From Streptomyces antarcticus (lineage in GTDB: Bacteria > Actinomycetota > Actinomycetes > Streptomycetales > Streptomycetaceae): a stretch of DNA of 64,000 nt. This document shows positions 32,499 through 40,989 of the stretch, piece by piece (position 1 is the first letter of the stretch; each line of letters starts with the position of its first letter). The notes under the pieces are model-generated. The model was given only the letters and a program-made list of their open reading frames with translations, made no database searches and was not told where the DNA came from. The position numbers and the translations under genes were made by a program. Location of the stretch: positions 36,844 through 100,843 of the forward strand of contig NZ_JAPNLM010000027.1 of NCBI RefSeq assembly GCF_026627255.1, read 5' to 3'.

Positions 32499-34307
32499 AT
32501 GACGAATCTGGCCCCCGAGGCGGTCGGAGAGGCCGACTCCGCGCCCGCCCGGAGCGGGACGGCGAAGGGCGGGCCCGCCCCGTCCCCGTCCTCCTCGCGC
32601 GTCCGCGCGTGGATGGCCAAGCGCTGGGTGCTGATCCTCGCCGAGGCCCTGGTCAGCGTCGTGGCGGCACTCGGCTACACGCTGCTGTGCTCGCGCATCG
32701 GCGTCAACCCGCTCAACCGCATCGGCCAGGTCAGCGGCCTCGCCAAGATGCAGGAGTACGCGGCCCTGGTCGGCCTGCCGCTCCTCGCAGTGCTCCTCTA
32801 CACCGCGTACCGCGGGCGCCTCGCCCGCCACCAGCTGGTGAAGCGCATGGTCTGCGCGGCCCTGGCCGGCCTGTCCACCGGCGTGGTGGCCGGCGGCGTC
32901 GTCGTCGCCCTGAACGGAACGCCCTGGCCGCTCGGCGGCCAGGAGGGCGACCCGAGCGTGCTGGTGGAGATGGCCAACTCGTTCCTCGCCGGCGAGAGCA
33001 TGTCGGGCATCTACCCGCCCGGCTTCCCCGGCCTGATGGCCGTGTGGGCCAAGCTCCGCTACGGCGGCCTCGGCGGGAACGGCTTCGCCCTCCACGACTT
33101 CCAGATCTTCTTCAGCGCCCTGGTCGGCCCGATGGCCTACCTGTCCTGGCGGCTGCTGCTGCGCCCCTTCTGGGCGCTGCTCATCGCCGTCCCGGCCTCC
33201 GTGCTGTTCCTCGACCCGATCCGCCCGTACAGCCACGTCGTCATGATCGTGCTGCTGCCGCTCCTCGGCTACTGCCTGCTGGAGCTGCGCAAGGCGGGCG
33301 CGCGCTCGGTGAAGTCCGTCCTGCTCCGCGGCGCGGGCATGGGCGTGATCTTCGGCGTGCTGTTCCTCTGGTACTCCGGCTGGTACGTGTGGGCCGCCCC
33401 CGGCGTGGGCCTGCTCTTCCTCTTCCTCTTCCCCTGGCGGGCGGGCGCGCCCGTGGTCAAGCGGGCCGCGGCGTACGTGGGAGCCGTCCTGGTCACCGCC
33501 GGCGCGATCGGCGCCCCGCTGCTCTACCAGATGGCCCGGCTCGGCGCGCAGACGCCGGACCGCTACGCCTACCTGACGGTGTACGTGGACCCGGCGTACG
33601 TCATGGGCTGGTCCTCCGACCGGTCGGGCAAGCTGACGTACCAGGACTGGCCGGTCTCCGGCGAGATGGCGGGCCAGAGCGGCTTCACGCTGCTGCTGCT
33701 CCTCGGCGTGGGCCTCGGAGTCGGCCTCGGGCTGCGGCACATCATGGTGCGCACCGCGGCGGCGACGCTCGCCGGTGCCTGGCTGGCGCGCTTCTGGTTC
33801 GCCTCCAACATGGCGCAGGAGAAGGCCGTTCAGCTCTTCCCGCGGACCACGTGGATCATCATGTACTGCCTGATGATCCTGTGCGTACTGGGCATGATGG
33901 CCCTGGTCCAGCGGAGTTCGGGCTGGGCCGAGCGCACCCTGCGCCCGGCCGGCGCCGACCCGGCGGTGCGGGTCGTTCCGCGCCGGGTGGTGCAGCAGCT
34001 CTCGGCCGGGATGGTGTGCGCGGTCGCCCTGTTCGCCACGATGGGCGCGTCCTGGTCGGTCAACCGGTACATGCCGACGCCCGAGTCGACCAACACGATG
34101 GGCCTCGACGCCTGGCGCGCGCACGAGATCAAGAAGGCGAACGGCCAGTGCCCGCGCTTCTCGCCGGTCAAGAACTGCGCCGAGCCCAAGGTCAAGCTGT
34201 GGAAGCAGCAGAAGGACGAGGGCGGCATCTTCTGTGCCGGCATCTCCGCCGAGGAGTGGCTCACGGTGTGCGGCCGCAAGCCGCCGTGGAAGGCGCCCTG
34301 GGAGTAG
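32499..34307 (+). CDS. GT-C type membrane glycosyltransferase, AftA-like paralogue
   Basis: The product is 602 residues with about 12 membrane segments. It matches the divergent gene throughout: RIGVNPLNRIGQVSGLAKMQ, YPPGFPGLMAVWAKLRYG, LDPIRPYSHVVMIVLLPLLG, WYSGWYVWAAPGVGLLFLFL and VDPAYVMGWSSDRSG. Its soluble C-terminal tail is longer and Cys-bearing (GQCPRFSPVKNCAEPKVKLW, GIFCAGISAEEWLTVCGRKP). Like its sister it should transfer a sugar from a polyprenyl-phosphate donor on the outer face of the membrane. The ATG has only a weak ribosome site. Confidence 0.8.
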   Translation: MTNLAPEAVGEADSAPARSGTAKGGPAPSPSSSRVRAWMAKRWVLILAEALVSVVAALGYTLLCSRIGVNPLNRIGQVSGLAKMQEYAALVGLPLLAVLLYTAYRGRLARHQLVKRMVCAALAGLSTGVVAGGVVVALNGTPWPLGGQEGDPSVLVEMANSFLAGESMSGIYPPGFPGLMAVWAKLRYGGLGGNGFALHDFQIFFSALVGPMAYLSWRLLLRPFWALLIAVPASVLFLDPIRPYSHVVMIVLLPLLGYCLLELRKAGARSVKSVLLRGAGMGVIFGVLFLWYSGWYVWAAPGVGLLFLFLFPWRAGAPVVKRAAAYVGAVLVTAGAIGAPLLYQMARLGAQTPDRYAYLTVYVDPAYVMGWSSDRSGKLTYQDWPVSGEMAGQSGFTLLLLLGVGLGVGLGLRHIMVRTAAATLAGAWLARFWFASNMAQEKAVQLFPRTTWIIMYCLMILCVLGMMALVQRSSGWAERTLRPAGADPAVRVVPRRVVQQLSAGMVCAVALFATMGASWSVNRYMPTPESTNTMGLDAWRAHEIKKANGQCPRFSPVKNCAEPKVKLWKQQKDEGGIFCAGISAEEWLTVCGRKPPWKAPWE

Positions 34308-34388
34308 GACGCGTACGGGCCCGCCCAGGGCCCCGCGTCCACGCCGGGTGGCGAGCTGTTCCACCGGGTGAACCGAGCCCCTGTGGCA

Positions 34389-34417
34389 GAGGCCCCGCAC
34401 CACGCGTGCGGGGCCTC
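34389..34417 (+). terminator. Terminator of the GT-C gene
   Basis: GAGGCCCCGCAC (34389-34400) pairs perfectly with GTGCGGGGCCTC (34406-34417) around CACGC. It lies 82 nt after the stop codon. Confidence 0.85.
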
Positions 34418-34460
34418 ACCGCTGTCCGGCGGGCCGGCGGCGCTGCCGGGGCGCGGGTCG

Positions 34461-34489
34461 TTTGACCACGCAGCGTGGCGGGGTACTCT
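34461..34489 (+). promoter_or_regulatory. HrdB-type promoter of the S10 operon
   Basis: TTTGAC (34461-34466) and TACTCT (34484-34489) are 17 bp apart, or TTGACC and TACTCT with 16 bp. Transcription would start near 34496, giving a leader of about 395 nt before rpsJ. Confidence 0.7.
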
Positions 34490-34786
34490 CTTCCGCCCGA
34501 TTGGCCAGGTACGTGCCTCGTATGGCAGACTACTCAAGTTGCTCGGCTGAGTGCCGATGCTGCGCGCCTCCCGCCGGGAGGACCGGAAGCGAGTCCCACA
34601 GTACTCGTCGTCCTTAATCTGCCTTTCGGGGCAGCAATGAGGACGGACGTACGGGAATCTTCTGGGAAGTGTCAGCACGGCGCACACCAGGCGCTCGGTG
34701 GGTGTTTCTCCCCCGCAACGCGGTCTCAGGGACCGCACCCCCTTGGAGAGGGAATTTCCGTATGGGAATTTTCTGTAGAGGGAGTG

Positions 34787-34811
34787 CGACACGCCCGACC
34801 GCGTGGGTCGG
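34787..34811 (+). promoter_or_regulatory. Leader hairpin element shared with rpsL (rpsJ copy)
   Basis: It matches 18760-18784 at 24 of 25 positions, with the same CCGACC/GGTCGG stem. Here it ends 79 nt before the rpsJ start. See the rpsL copy for interpretation. Confidence 0.55.
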
Positions 34812-34890
34812 AGGGGAAGCCGCGGGATCGATCCCGCAGCCGATCGAGGGCCAGAGCGTTTCCACATAGAGACAGGACTACGGAGTAGCC

Positions 34891-35199
34891 ATGGCGGGAC
34901 AGAAGATCCGCATCCGGCTCAAGGCCTACGACCACGAGGTCATCGATTCCTCGGCGAAGAAGATCGTCGAGACGGTGACGCGCACTGGTGCGTCGGTCGC
35001 GGGCCCGGTGCCGCTGCCCACTGAGAAGAACGTGTACTGCGTCATCAAGTCGCCGCACAAGTACAAGGACTCGCGCGAGCACTTCGAGATGCGCACGCAC
35101 AAGCGCCTGATCGACATCCTCGACCCGACCCCCAAGACCGTTGACTCGCTGATGCGCCTGGACCTTCCGGCCGGCGTTGACATCGAGATCAAGCTCTGA
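34891..35199 (+). CDS. rpsJ: 30S ribosomal protein S10
   Basis: The product is 102 residues (MAGQKIRIRLKAYDHEVIDS; ends LPAGVDIEIKL), the normal length. S10 is part of the 30S head and also of NusB-dependent antitermination complexes. It is the first gene of the S10-spc-alpha super-operon, 14 nt before rplC. Confidence 0.97.
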   Translation: MAGQKIRIRLKAYDHEVIDSSAKKIVETVTRTGASVAGPVPLPTEKNVYCVIKSPHKYKDSREHFEMRTHKRLIDILDPTPKTVDSLMRLDLPAGVDIEIKL

Positions 35200-35213
35200 G
35201 AGGCGTCGAGAAG

Positions 35214-35858
35214 ATGGCAAAGCAGATCAAGGGCGTCCTGGGCGAGAAGCTCGGCATGACCCAGGTCTGGGACGAGAACAACCGTGTCGTCCCGGTCACC
35301 GTGGTCAAGGCCGGACCCTGCGTCGTTACCCAGGTCCGTAAGAACGACATCGACGGCTACGAGTCGGTCCAGATCGCCTTCGGCGAGATCGACCCGCGCA
35401 AGGTGAACAAGCCCCTCAAGGGCCACTTCGCCAAGGCCGACGTGACCCCGCGCCGCCACCTGGTGGAGCTCCGCACCTCCGACGCCAGCGAGTACACGCT
35501 CGGCCAGGAGATCACTGCCGCTGTGTTCGAGTCGGGCGTCAAGGTTGACGTCACGGGCAACAGCAAGGGCAAGGGCTTCGCCGGTGTCATGAAGCGTCAC
35601 AACTTCAAGGGCCTCGGTGCCGGTCACGGCGTCCAGCGCAAGCACCGCTCCCCCGGTTCGATCGGTGGCTGCGCCACCCCTGGGCGTGTCTTCAAGGGCA
35701 TGCGCATGGCCGGTCGTATGGGTAACGAGCGCGTCACCACCCAGAACCTGACCATCCACGCGGTTGACGCGGAGAAGGGTCTGCTCCTCATCAAGGGCGC
35801 GGTCCCCGGTCCGAACGGCGGCCTCGTCCTGGTCCGTACCGCGGCCAAGGGGGCTTGA
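35214..35858 (+). CDS. rplC: 50S ribosomal protein L3
   Basis: The product is 214 residues (MAKQIKGVLGEKLGMTQVWD). The conserved loop reaching the peptidyl transferase centre is present (GVQRKHRSPGSIGGCATPGR, with FKGMRMAGRMG). It is second in the S10 operon and 4 nt before rplD. Confidence 0.97.
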   Translation: MAKQIKGVLGEKLGMTQVWDENNRVVPVTVVKAGPCVVTQVRKNDIDGYESVQIAFGEIDPRKVNKPLKGHFAKADVTPRRHLVELRTSDASEYTLGQEITAAVFESGVKVDVTGNSKGKGFAGVMKRHNFKGLGAGHGVQRKHRSPGSIGGCATPGRVFKGMRMAGRMGNERVTTQNLTIHAVDAEKGLLLIKGAVPGPNGGLVLVRTAAKGA

Positions 35859-35862
35859 GGTA

Positions 35863-36513
35863 ATGAGCACCATTGACATCCTTTCGCCGGCAGGCGACAA
35901 GGCCGGTACCGTCGAGCTCCCCTCGGAGATCTTCGACGCGAAGACCAGCGTTCCGCTGATCCACCAGGTCGTTGTCGCCCAGCTGGCAGCTGCCCGTCAG
36001 GGCACGCACAAGACCAAGCGTCGTGGCGAAGTCCGTGGTGGTGGCCGCAAGCCGTACCGCCAGAAGGGCACCGGCCGCGCGCGTCAGGGTTCGACCCGAG
36101 CCCCGCAGTTCGTCGGCGGTGGCGTCGTCCACGGCCCGCAGCCGCGTGACTACTCCCAGCGGACCCCGAAGAAGATGAAGGCCGCCGCACTCCGCGGTGC
36201 CCTCTCGGACCGTGCGCGTCACTCCCGCATCCACGTCGTCACCGGCGTGGTCGAGGGTTCCGCTTCCACGAAGGCCGCCAAGACGCTGTTCGGCAAGATC
36301 TCGGAGCGCAAGAACCTGCTCCTGGTCGTCGAGCGCGCCGACGAGGCCGCGTGGCTGTCCGCCCGCAACCTGCCCCAGGTTCACATCCTGGAGCCGGGCC
36401 AGCTGAACACGTACGACGTGATCGTCTCTGACGACGTGGTCTTCACTCAGGCCGCTTTCGAGTCCTTCGTGTCTGGCCCCAAGGCCGATGAGACCGAAGG
36501 GAGCGACGCCTGA
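35863..36513 (+). CDS. rplD: 50S ribosomal protein L4
   Basis: The product is 216 residues from ATG at 35863 (MSTIDILSPAGDKAGTVELP). The exit-tunnel loop is seen as KTKRRGEVRGGGRKPYRQKG followed by TGRARQGS. In Enterobacteria L4 represses the S10 operon through its leader; the long leader here leaves that possibility open. Its stop overlaps the rplW start (TGATG). Confidence 0.97.
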   Translation: MSTIDILSPAGDKAGTVELPSEIFDAKTSVPLIHQVVVAQLAAARQGTHKTKRRGEVRGGGRKPYRQKGTGRARQGSTRAPQFVGGGVVHGPQPRDYSQRTPKKMKAAALRGALSDRARHSRIHVVTGVVEGSASTKAAKTLFGKISERKNLLLVVERADEAAWLSARNLPQVHILEPGQLNTYDVIVSDDVVFTQAAFESFVSGPKADETEGSDA

Positions 36514-36836
36514 TGTCTGAGGCGACCGTTACCAGCAAGACCTTCACTGACCCGCGCGACCTGCTGATCAAGCCGGTTGTCTCGGAGAAGAGCTACGCGC
36601 TGCTCGACGAGAACAAGTACACGTTCATCGTCGCGCCCGGCGCCAACAAGACCCAGATCAAGCAGGCCGTCGAGGCGGTCTTCTCGGTCAAGGTCACCGG
36701 GGTCAACACGATCAACCGTCAGGGTAAGCGCAAGCGCACCAAGACCGGTTTCGGCAAGCGTGCGAACACCAAGCGCGCCATCGTGACCCTCGCTGAGGGC
36801 GACCGAATCGACATCTTCGGCGGCCAGGGCTCCTAA
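36513..36836 (+). CDS. rplW: 50S ribosomal protein L23
   Basis: The product is 107 residues (KPVVSEKSYALLDENKYTFI; NRQGKRKRTKTGFGKR). L23 sits at the tunnel exit and docks trigger factor and the signal recognition particle. It overlaps rplD by one nucleotide and precedes rplB by 40 nt. Confidence 0.96.
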   Translation: MSEATVTSKTFTDPRDLLIKPVVSEKSYALLDENKYTFIVAPGANKTQIKQAVEAVFSVKVTGVNTINRQGKRKRTKTGFGKRANTKRAIVTLAEGDRIDIFGGQGS

Positions 36837-36876
36837 CGGAGTCCTGAGTCGTCCGGAATCGGACGAGGACTGAGAA

Positions 36877-37713
36877 ATGGGTATCCGCAAGTACAAGCCG
36901 ACGACCCCGGGCCGTCGTGGCTCCAGCGTCGCCGACTTTGTCGAGATCACGCGGTCCACGCCGGAGAAGTCGCTGGTTCGCCCGCTGCACAGCAAGGGCG
37001 GCCGTAACAACACCGGTCGGATCACTGTTCGCCACCAGGGTGGTGGACACAAGCGCGCCTACCGCGTGATCGACTTCCGTCGTCACGACAAGGACGGCGT
37101 GCCGGCGAAGGTCGCGCACATCGAGTACGACCCCAACCGCACGGCGCGCATCGCGCTGCTGCACTACGCCGACGGCGAGAAGCGCTACATCATCGCGCCG
37201 AAGAGCCTGAAGCAGGGCGACCGGATTGAGAACGGCCCCACGGCCGACATCAAGCCCGGAAACAACCTGGCACTCCGCAACATCCCGGTCGGTACCACGA
37301 TCCACGCGATCGAGCTCCGTCCCGGTGGCGGCGCCAAGTTCGCCCGCTCCGCCGGTGCGTCCGTGCAGCTGCTCGCGAAGGAGGGCGTCATGGCCCACCT
37401 CCGCATGCCGTCCGGCGAGATCCGTCTCGTCGACGCCCGCTGCCGCGCCACGGTCGGCGAGGTCGGCAACGCCGAGCAGTCGAACATCAACTGGGGCAAG
37501 GCCGGCCGCATGCGCTGGAAGGGCGTTCGCCCGTCCGTCCGCGGTGTCGCGATGAACCCGGTCGACCACCCGCACGGTGGTGGTGAGGGCAAGACCAGTG
37601 GTGGTCGCCACCCGGTCTCCCCGTGGGGTCAGAAGGAGGGTCGTACTCGCTCGCCGAAGAAGGCTTCGAGCAAGTACATCGTCCGCCGCCGCAAGACGAA
37701 CAAGAAGCGCTAG
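36877..37713 (+). CDS. rplB: 50S ribosomal protein L2
   Basis: The product is 278 residues (MGIRKYKPTTPGRRGSSVAD). The conserved GVAMNPVDHPHGGGEGKTSG with the universally important His lies near the end. L2 is needed for subunit joining and peptidyl transferase activity. It is followed by rpsS after 12 nt. Confidence 0.97.
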   Translation: MGIRKYKPTTPGRRGSSVADFVEITRSTPEKSLVRPLHSKGGRNNTGRITVRHQGGGHKRAYRVIDFRRHDKDGVPAKVAHIEYDPNRTARIALLHYADGEKRYIIAPKSLKQGDRIENGPTADIKPGNNLALRNIPVGTTIHAIELRPGGGAKFARSAGASVQLLAKEGVMAHLRMPSGEIRLVDARCRATVGEVGNAEQSNINWGKAGRMRWKGVRPSVRGVAMNPVDHPHGGGEGKTSGGRHPVSPWGQKEGRTRSPKKASSKYIVRRRKTNKKR

Positions 37714-37725
37714 GAGCGGGTTTAG

Positions 37726-38007
37726 ATGCCGCGCAGTCTCAAGAAGGGGCCCTTCGTCGACGACCACCTCGTAAAGAAGGTGGACGTCCAGAACGAAGCC
37801 GGCACCAAGAACGTCATCAAGACCTGGTCCCGTCGCTCGATGATCATCCCCAGCATGCTGGGTCACACCATCGCGGTGCACAACGGCAAGACCCACGTCC
37901 CGGTGTTCGTCACCGAGTCGATGGTCGGCCACAAGCTCGGCGAGTTCTCGCCGACTCGCACCTTCCGCGGCCACGTCAAGGACGACCGGAAGTCGAAGCG
38001 CCGCTAA
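37726..38007 (+). CDS. rpsS: 30S ribosomal protein S19
   Basis: The product is 93 residues (MPRSLKKGPFVDDHLVKKVD; HKLGEFSPTRTFRGH). S19 binds the 16S 3' domain in the head with S13. Order L2-S19-L22 is standard. Confidence 0.97.
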   Translation: MPRSLKKGPFVDDHLVKKVDVQNEAGTKNVIKTWSRRSMIIPSMLGHTIAVHNGKTHVPVFVTESMVGHKLGEFSPTRTFRGHVKDDRKSKRR

Positions 38008-38050
38008 AGGCGGGGTGGTTACGACTATGACTTACACCGAAGGGACAACC

Positions 38051-38398
38051 ATGGAAGCCAGGGCCCAGGCGCGGTACATCCGCGTCACGCCCATGAAGGC
38101 CCGCCGAGTGGTGGACCTTATCCGTGGCATGGATGCCACGGAGGCTCAGGCGGTCCTGCGTTTCGCCCCGCAGGCCGCGAGCGTGCCGGTTGGCAAGGTG
38201 CTGGACAGCGCCATTGCCAATGCCGCACACAACTACAACCACCCGGACGCTTCTTCGCTGGTCATCAGCGAGGCGTTCGTGGACGAGGGCCCGACCCTGA
38301 AGCGGTTCCGTCCGCGTGCGCAGGGCCGTGCCTACCGGATCCGCAAGCGGACCAGCCACATCACCGTGGTCGTCAGCAGCAAGGAAGGTTCCCGGTAA
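38051..38398 (+). CDS. rplV: 50S ribosomal protein L22
   Basis: The product is 115 residues from the ATG at 38051 (MEARAQARYIRVTPMKARRV), with a GAAGGGA ribosome site 6 nt upstream. Another in-frame ATG at 38027 would add eight residues (MTYTEGTT) but has a poorer site. The long beta-hairpin lining the exit tunnel is present (FVDEGPTLKRFRPRAQGRAY). The stop overlaps rpsC (TAATG). Confidence 0.95.
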   Translation: MEARAQARYIRVTPMKARRVVDLIRGMDATEAQAVLRFAPQAASVPVGKVLDSAIANAAHNYNHPDASSLVISEAFVDEGPTLKRFRPRAQGRAYRIRKRTSHITVVVSSKEGSR

Positions 38399-39240
38399 TG
38401 GGCCAGAAGGTAAACCCGCACGGGTTCCGGCTCGGCATCACCACCGACTTCAAGTCGCGTTGGTACGCCGACAAGCTGTACAAGGACTACGTCAAGGAAG
38501 ACGTTGCCATCCGTCGGATGATGACGTCCGGCATGGAGCGCGCCGGCATCTCGAAGGTTGAGATCGAGCGCACCCGTGACCGCGTGCGTGTGGACATCCA
38601 CACCGCTCGTCCGGGCATCGTCATCGGCCGCCGTGGCGCCGAGGCCGACCGCATCCGCGGTGACCTCGAGAAGCTCACGGGCAAGCAGGTCCAGCTGAAC
38701 ATCCTCGAGGTCAAGAACCCCGAGCTTGACGCTCAGCTGGTTGCCCAGGCCGTTGCCGAGCAGCTTTCCTCCCGCGTCTCCTTCCGTCGCGCCATGCGTA
38801 AGAGCATGCAGGGCACGATGAAGGCCGGCGCCAAGGGCATCAAGATCCAGTGTGGCGGCCGTCTCGGCGGCGCCGAGATGTCCCGCTCCGAGTTCTACCG
38901 CGAGGGTCGTGTGCCGCTGCACACGCTGCGCGCGAACGTGGACTACGGCTTCTTCGAGGCCAAGACCACCTTCGGCCGTATCGGTGTGAAGGTCTGGATC
39001 TACAAGGGCGACGTCAAGAACATCGCCGAGGTTCGCGCCGAGAACGCTGCGGCCCGTGCGGGTAACCGCCCGGCCCGTGGCGCGCAGGGCGCTGGCGACC
39101 GTCCCGCCGGCCGTGGTGGCCGTGGTGGCGAGCGCGGCGGCCGTGGTGGCCGCAAGCCGCAGCAGGCTGCTGGTGCCGAGGCCCCCAAGGCCGACGCCCC
39201 CGCCGCCGCTCCGGCCGAGAGCACCGGAACGGAGGCCTGA
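38398..39240 (+). CDS. rpsC: 30S ribosomal protein S3
   Basis: The product is 280 residues (MGQKVNPHGFRLGITTDFKS). The KH domain holds the GRRGAEADRIRGDLEKLTG loop. Beyond the usual core (about residue 215) there is a 60-residue Arg/Gly/Ala-rich tail (NRPARGAQGAGDRPAGRGGR, then repeated RGGxRGG), typical of Streptomyces. S3 helps the ribosome unwind mRNA. Confidence 0.97.
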   Translation: MGQKVNPHGFRLGITTDFKSRWYADKLYKDYVKEDVAIRRMMTSGMERAGISKVEIERTRDRVRVDIHTARPGIVIGRRGAEADRIRGDLEKLTGKQVQLNILEVKNPELDAQLVAQAVAEQLSSRVSFRRAMRKSMQGTMKAGAKGIKIQCGGRLGGAEMSRSEFYREGRVPLHTLRANVDYGFFEAKTTFGRIGVKVWIYKGDVKNIAEVRAENAAARAGNRPARGAQGAGDRPAGRGGRGGERGGRGGRKPQQAAGAEAPKADAPAAAPAESTGTEA

Positions 39241-39245
39241 CCGAC

Positions 39246-39665
39246 ATGCTGATCCCTCGTAGGGTCAAGCACCGCAAGCAGCACCACCCGAAGCGCCGCG
39301 GTATGGCCAAGGGCGGTACTGAGGTCTCGTTCGGCGAGTACGGCATCCAGGCGCTGACCCCGGCGTACGTGACGAACCGCCAGATCGAGGCGGCTCGTAT
39401 CGCGATGACCCGCCACATCAAGCGTGGCGGCAAGGTCTGGATCAACATCTACCCGGACCGCCCGCTGACCAAGAAGCCTGCCGAGACCCGCATGGGTTCC
39501 GGTAAGGGTTCTCCCGAGTGGTGGATCGCGAACGTGCACCCGGGTCGGGTCATGTTCGAGCTGTCCTACCCGAACGAGAAGATTGCTCGTGAGGCGCTCA
39601 CCCGCGCTGCTCACAAGCTTCCGATGAAGTGCCGGATTGTTCGGCGCGAGGCAGGTGAGTCGTGA
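39246..39665 (+). CDS. rplP: 50S ribosomal protein L16
   Basis: The product is 139 residues (MLIPRRVKHRKQHHPKRRGM; RMGSGKGSPEWWIANVHPGR). L16 positions tRNAs at the A and P sites of the large subunit. It overlaps the rpmC start region by 1-4 nt. Confidence 0.97.
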   Translation: MLIPRRVKHRKQHHPKRRGMAKGGTEVSFGEYGIQALTPAYVTNRQIEAARIAMTRHIKRGGKVWINIYPDRPLTKKPAETRMGSGKGSPEWWIANVHPGRVMFELSYPNEKIAREALTRAAHKLPMKCRIVRREAGES

Positions 39666-39889
39666 TGGCGACGGGAACCAAGGCGTCCGAGCTGCGTGAG
39701 CTCGGCAACGAGGAGCTCGTTGGCAAGCTGCGCGAGGCCAAGGAGGAGCTGTTCAAGCTCCGCTTCCAGGCGGCCACGGGTCAGCTGGAGAACAACGGCC
39801 GGCTCAGGTCCGTCCGTAAGGACATCGCTCGCATCTACACCCTGATGCACGAGCGTGAGCTCGGTATCGAGACGGTGGAGAGCGCCTGA
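39665..39889 (+). CDS. rpmC: 50S ribosomal protein L29
   Basis: The product is 74 residues from ATG at 39665 (MATGTKASELRELGNEELVG), equal to the family length in Streptomyces. A GTG at 39662 would add one residue. Conserved FKLRFQAATGQLENNGRLR. The TGATG junction couples it to rpsQ. Confidence 0.95.
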   Translation: MATGTKASELRELGNEELVGKLREAKEELFKLRFQAATGQLENNGRLRSVRKDIARIYTLMHERELGIETVESA

Positions 39890-40170
39890 TGAGCGAGAAC
39901 AACGTGACTGAGAAGACCGAACGCGGTTTCCGCAAGACCCGTGAGGGTCTGGTCGTCAGCGACAAGATGGACAAGACCGTCGTCGTCGCCGTCGAGGACC
40001 GCGTCAAGCACGCCCTGTACGGCAAGGTCATCCGCCGTACGAACAAGCTCAAGGCGCACGACGAGCAGAACGCTGCCGGCGTCGGCGACCGCGTCCTCAT
40101 CATGGAGACGCGTCCGCTGTCGGCGAGCAAGCGCTGGCGCATCGTCGAGATCCTCGAGAAGGCCAAGTAA
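39889..40170 (+). CDS. rpsQ: 30S ribosomal protein S17
   Basis: The product is 93 residues (FRKTREGLVVSDKMDKTVVV; KLKAHDEQNAAGVGDRVLIM). S17 is a primary 16S rRNA binder. It is the last gene of the S10 part; a 124-nt gap with an imperfect hairpin follows before rplN. Confidence 0.96.
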   Translation: MSENNVTEKTERGFRKTREGLVVSDKMDKTVVVAVEDRVKHALYGKVIRRTNKLKAHDEQNAAGVGDRVLIMETRPLSASKRWRIVEILEKAK

Positions 40171-40174
40171 TTAT

Positions 40175-40210
40175 CTGAGGCCCTGGACAACAAGTTCAGG
40201 GGCCCCTCAG
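40175..40210 (+). terminator. Imperfect hairpin between rpsQ and rplN
   Basis: CTGAGGCCC (from 40175) pairs with GGGGCCCCTCAG (to 40210), and inner CTGGA/TTCAG bases can extend the stem with bulges. It marks the boundary between the S10 and spc parts. With no promoter evident downstream it is more likely a partial terminator or processing site. Confidence 0.4.
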
Positions 40211-40294
40211 GTTCGTTCCGCCAGGCTCGGTGGGGGCTGTAGCTCCTCGGAGTGAAGCCCCCGCCGGGAACCGGCAGACAAACAGGAGATACAC

Positions 40295-40663
40295 GTGATC
40301 CAGCAGGAGTCGCGACTGCGTATCGCCGACAACACTGGTGCCAAGGAAATCCTTTGCATCCGTGTTCTCGGTGGTTCCGGTCGCCGCTACGCGGGCATCG
40401 GTGACGTCATCGTCGCCACCGTCAAGGATGCGATCCCCGGTGGCAACGTGAAGAAGGGTGACGTCGTCAAGGCGGTCATCGTTCGCACCGTCAAGGAGCG
40501 TCGCCGCCAGGACGGCTCGTACATCCGCTTCGACGAGAACGCCGCTGTCATTCTCAAGAACGACGGCGACCCTCGCGGCACCCGTATCTTCGGCCCGGTG
40601 GGCCGTGAGCTGCGCGAGAAGAAGTTCATGAAGATCATCTCGCTCGCGCCGGAGGTGCTGTAA
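40295..40663 (+). CDS. rplN: 50S ribosomal protein L14
   Basis: The product is 122 residues from GTG with AGGAGA upstream (VIQQESRLRIADNTGAKEIL; FGPVGRELREKKFMKIISLA). L14 forms part of intersubunit bridge B8 and binds silencing factor RsfS. It begins the spc part of the super-operon, 2 nt before rplX. Confidence 0.97.
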   Translation: MIQQESRLRIADNTGAKEILCIRVLGGSGRRYAGIGDVIVATVKDAIPGGNVKKGDVVKAVIVRTVKERRRQDGSYIRFDENAAVILKNDGDPRGTRIFGPVGRELREKKFMKIISLAPEVL

Positions 40664-40665
40664 GC

Positions 40666-40989
40666 ATGAAGATCAAGAAGGGCGACCTGGTTCAGGTCAT
40701 CACCGGTAAGGACAAGGGCAAGCAGGGCAAGGTCATCGCGGCCATGCCCACTGCCAACCGCGTCCTCGTCGAGGGTGTCAACCGGGTCAAGAAGCACACC
40801 AAGGCCGGTCAGACCGCTGGTGGGTCCCAGACCGGTGGCATCGTGATCACCGAGGCTCCGATCCACGTCAGCAACGTTCAGCTGGTTGTGGAGAAGGACG
40901 GCCAGAAGGTCGTTACCCGCGTCGGTTTCCGCTTCGACGACGAGGGCAACAAGATCCGCGTTGCCAAGCGGACGGGTGAGGACATCTGA
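40666..40989 (+). CDS. rplX: 50S ribosomal protein L24
   Basis: The product is 107 residues with the KOW motif at the N-terminus (KKGDLVQVITGKDKGKQGKV). L24 is an assembly initiator for the 50S subunit. Its stop overlaps the rplE start (TGATG). Confidence 0.96.
   Translation: MKIKKGDLVQVITGKDKGKQGKVIAAMPTANRVLVEGVNRVKKHTKAGQTAGGSQTGGIVITEAPIHVSNVQLVVEKDGQKVVTRVGFRFDDEGNKIRVAKRTGEDI

Larger units (their letters stand above)
34308..34890. other. Intergenic region ahead of the S10 operon
   Basis: The 583-bp gap contains, in order, the terminator of the GT-C gene (34389-34417) and the S10 promoter (34461-34489). A long leader follows with a repeated GGGAATTT string (34750 and 34764 areas), and then the 25-nt hairpin element shared with rpsL (34787-34811). 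GGGATCGATCCC (34828-34839) is a perfect 12-bp palindrome. No gene is seen. A leader of nearly 400 nt is long enough for RNA-based control. Confidence 0.6.

Noticed and set aside
34828..34839. GGGATCGATCCC palindrome before rpsJ as an operator
   Set aside because: It is a single 12-bp palindrome far downstream of the promoter, not repeated elsewhere in the window; evidence is too thin.
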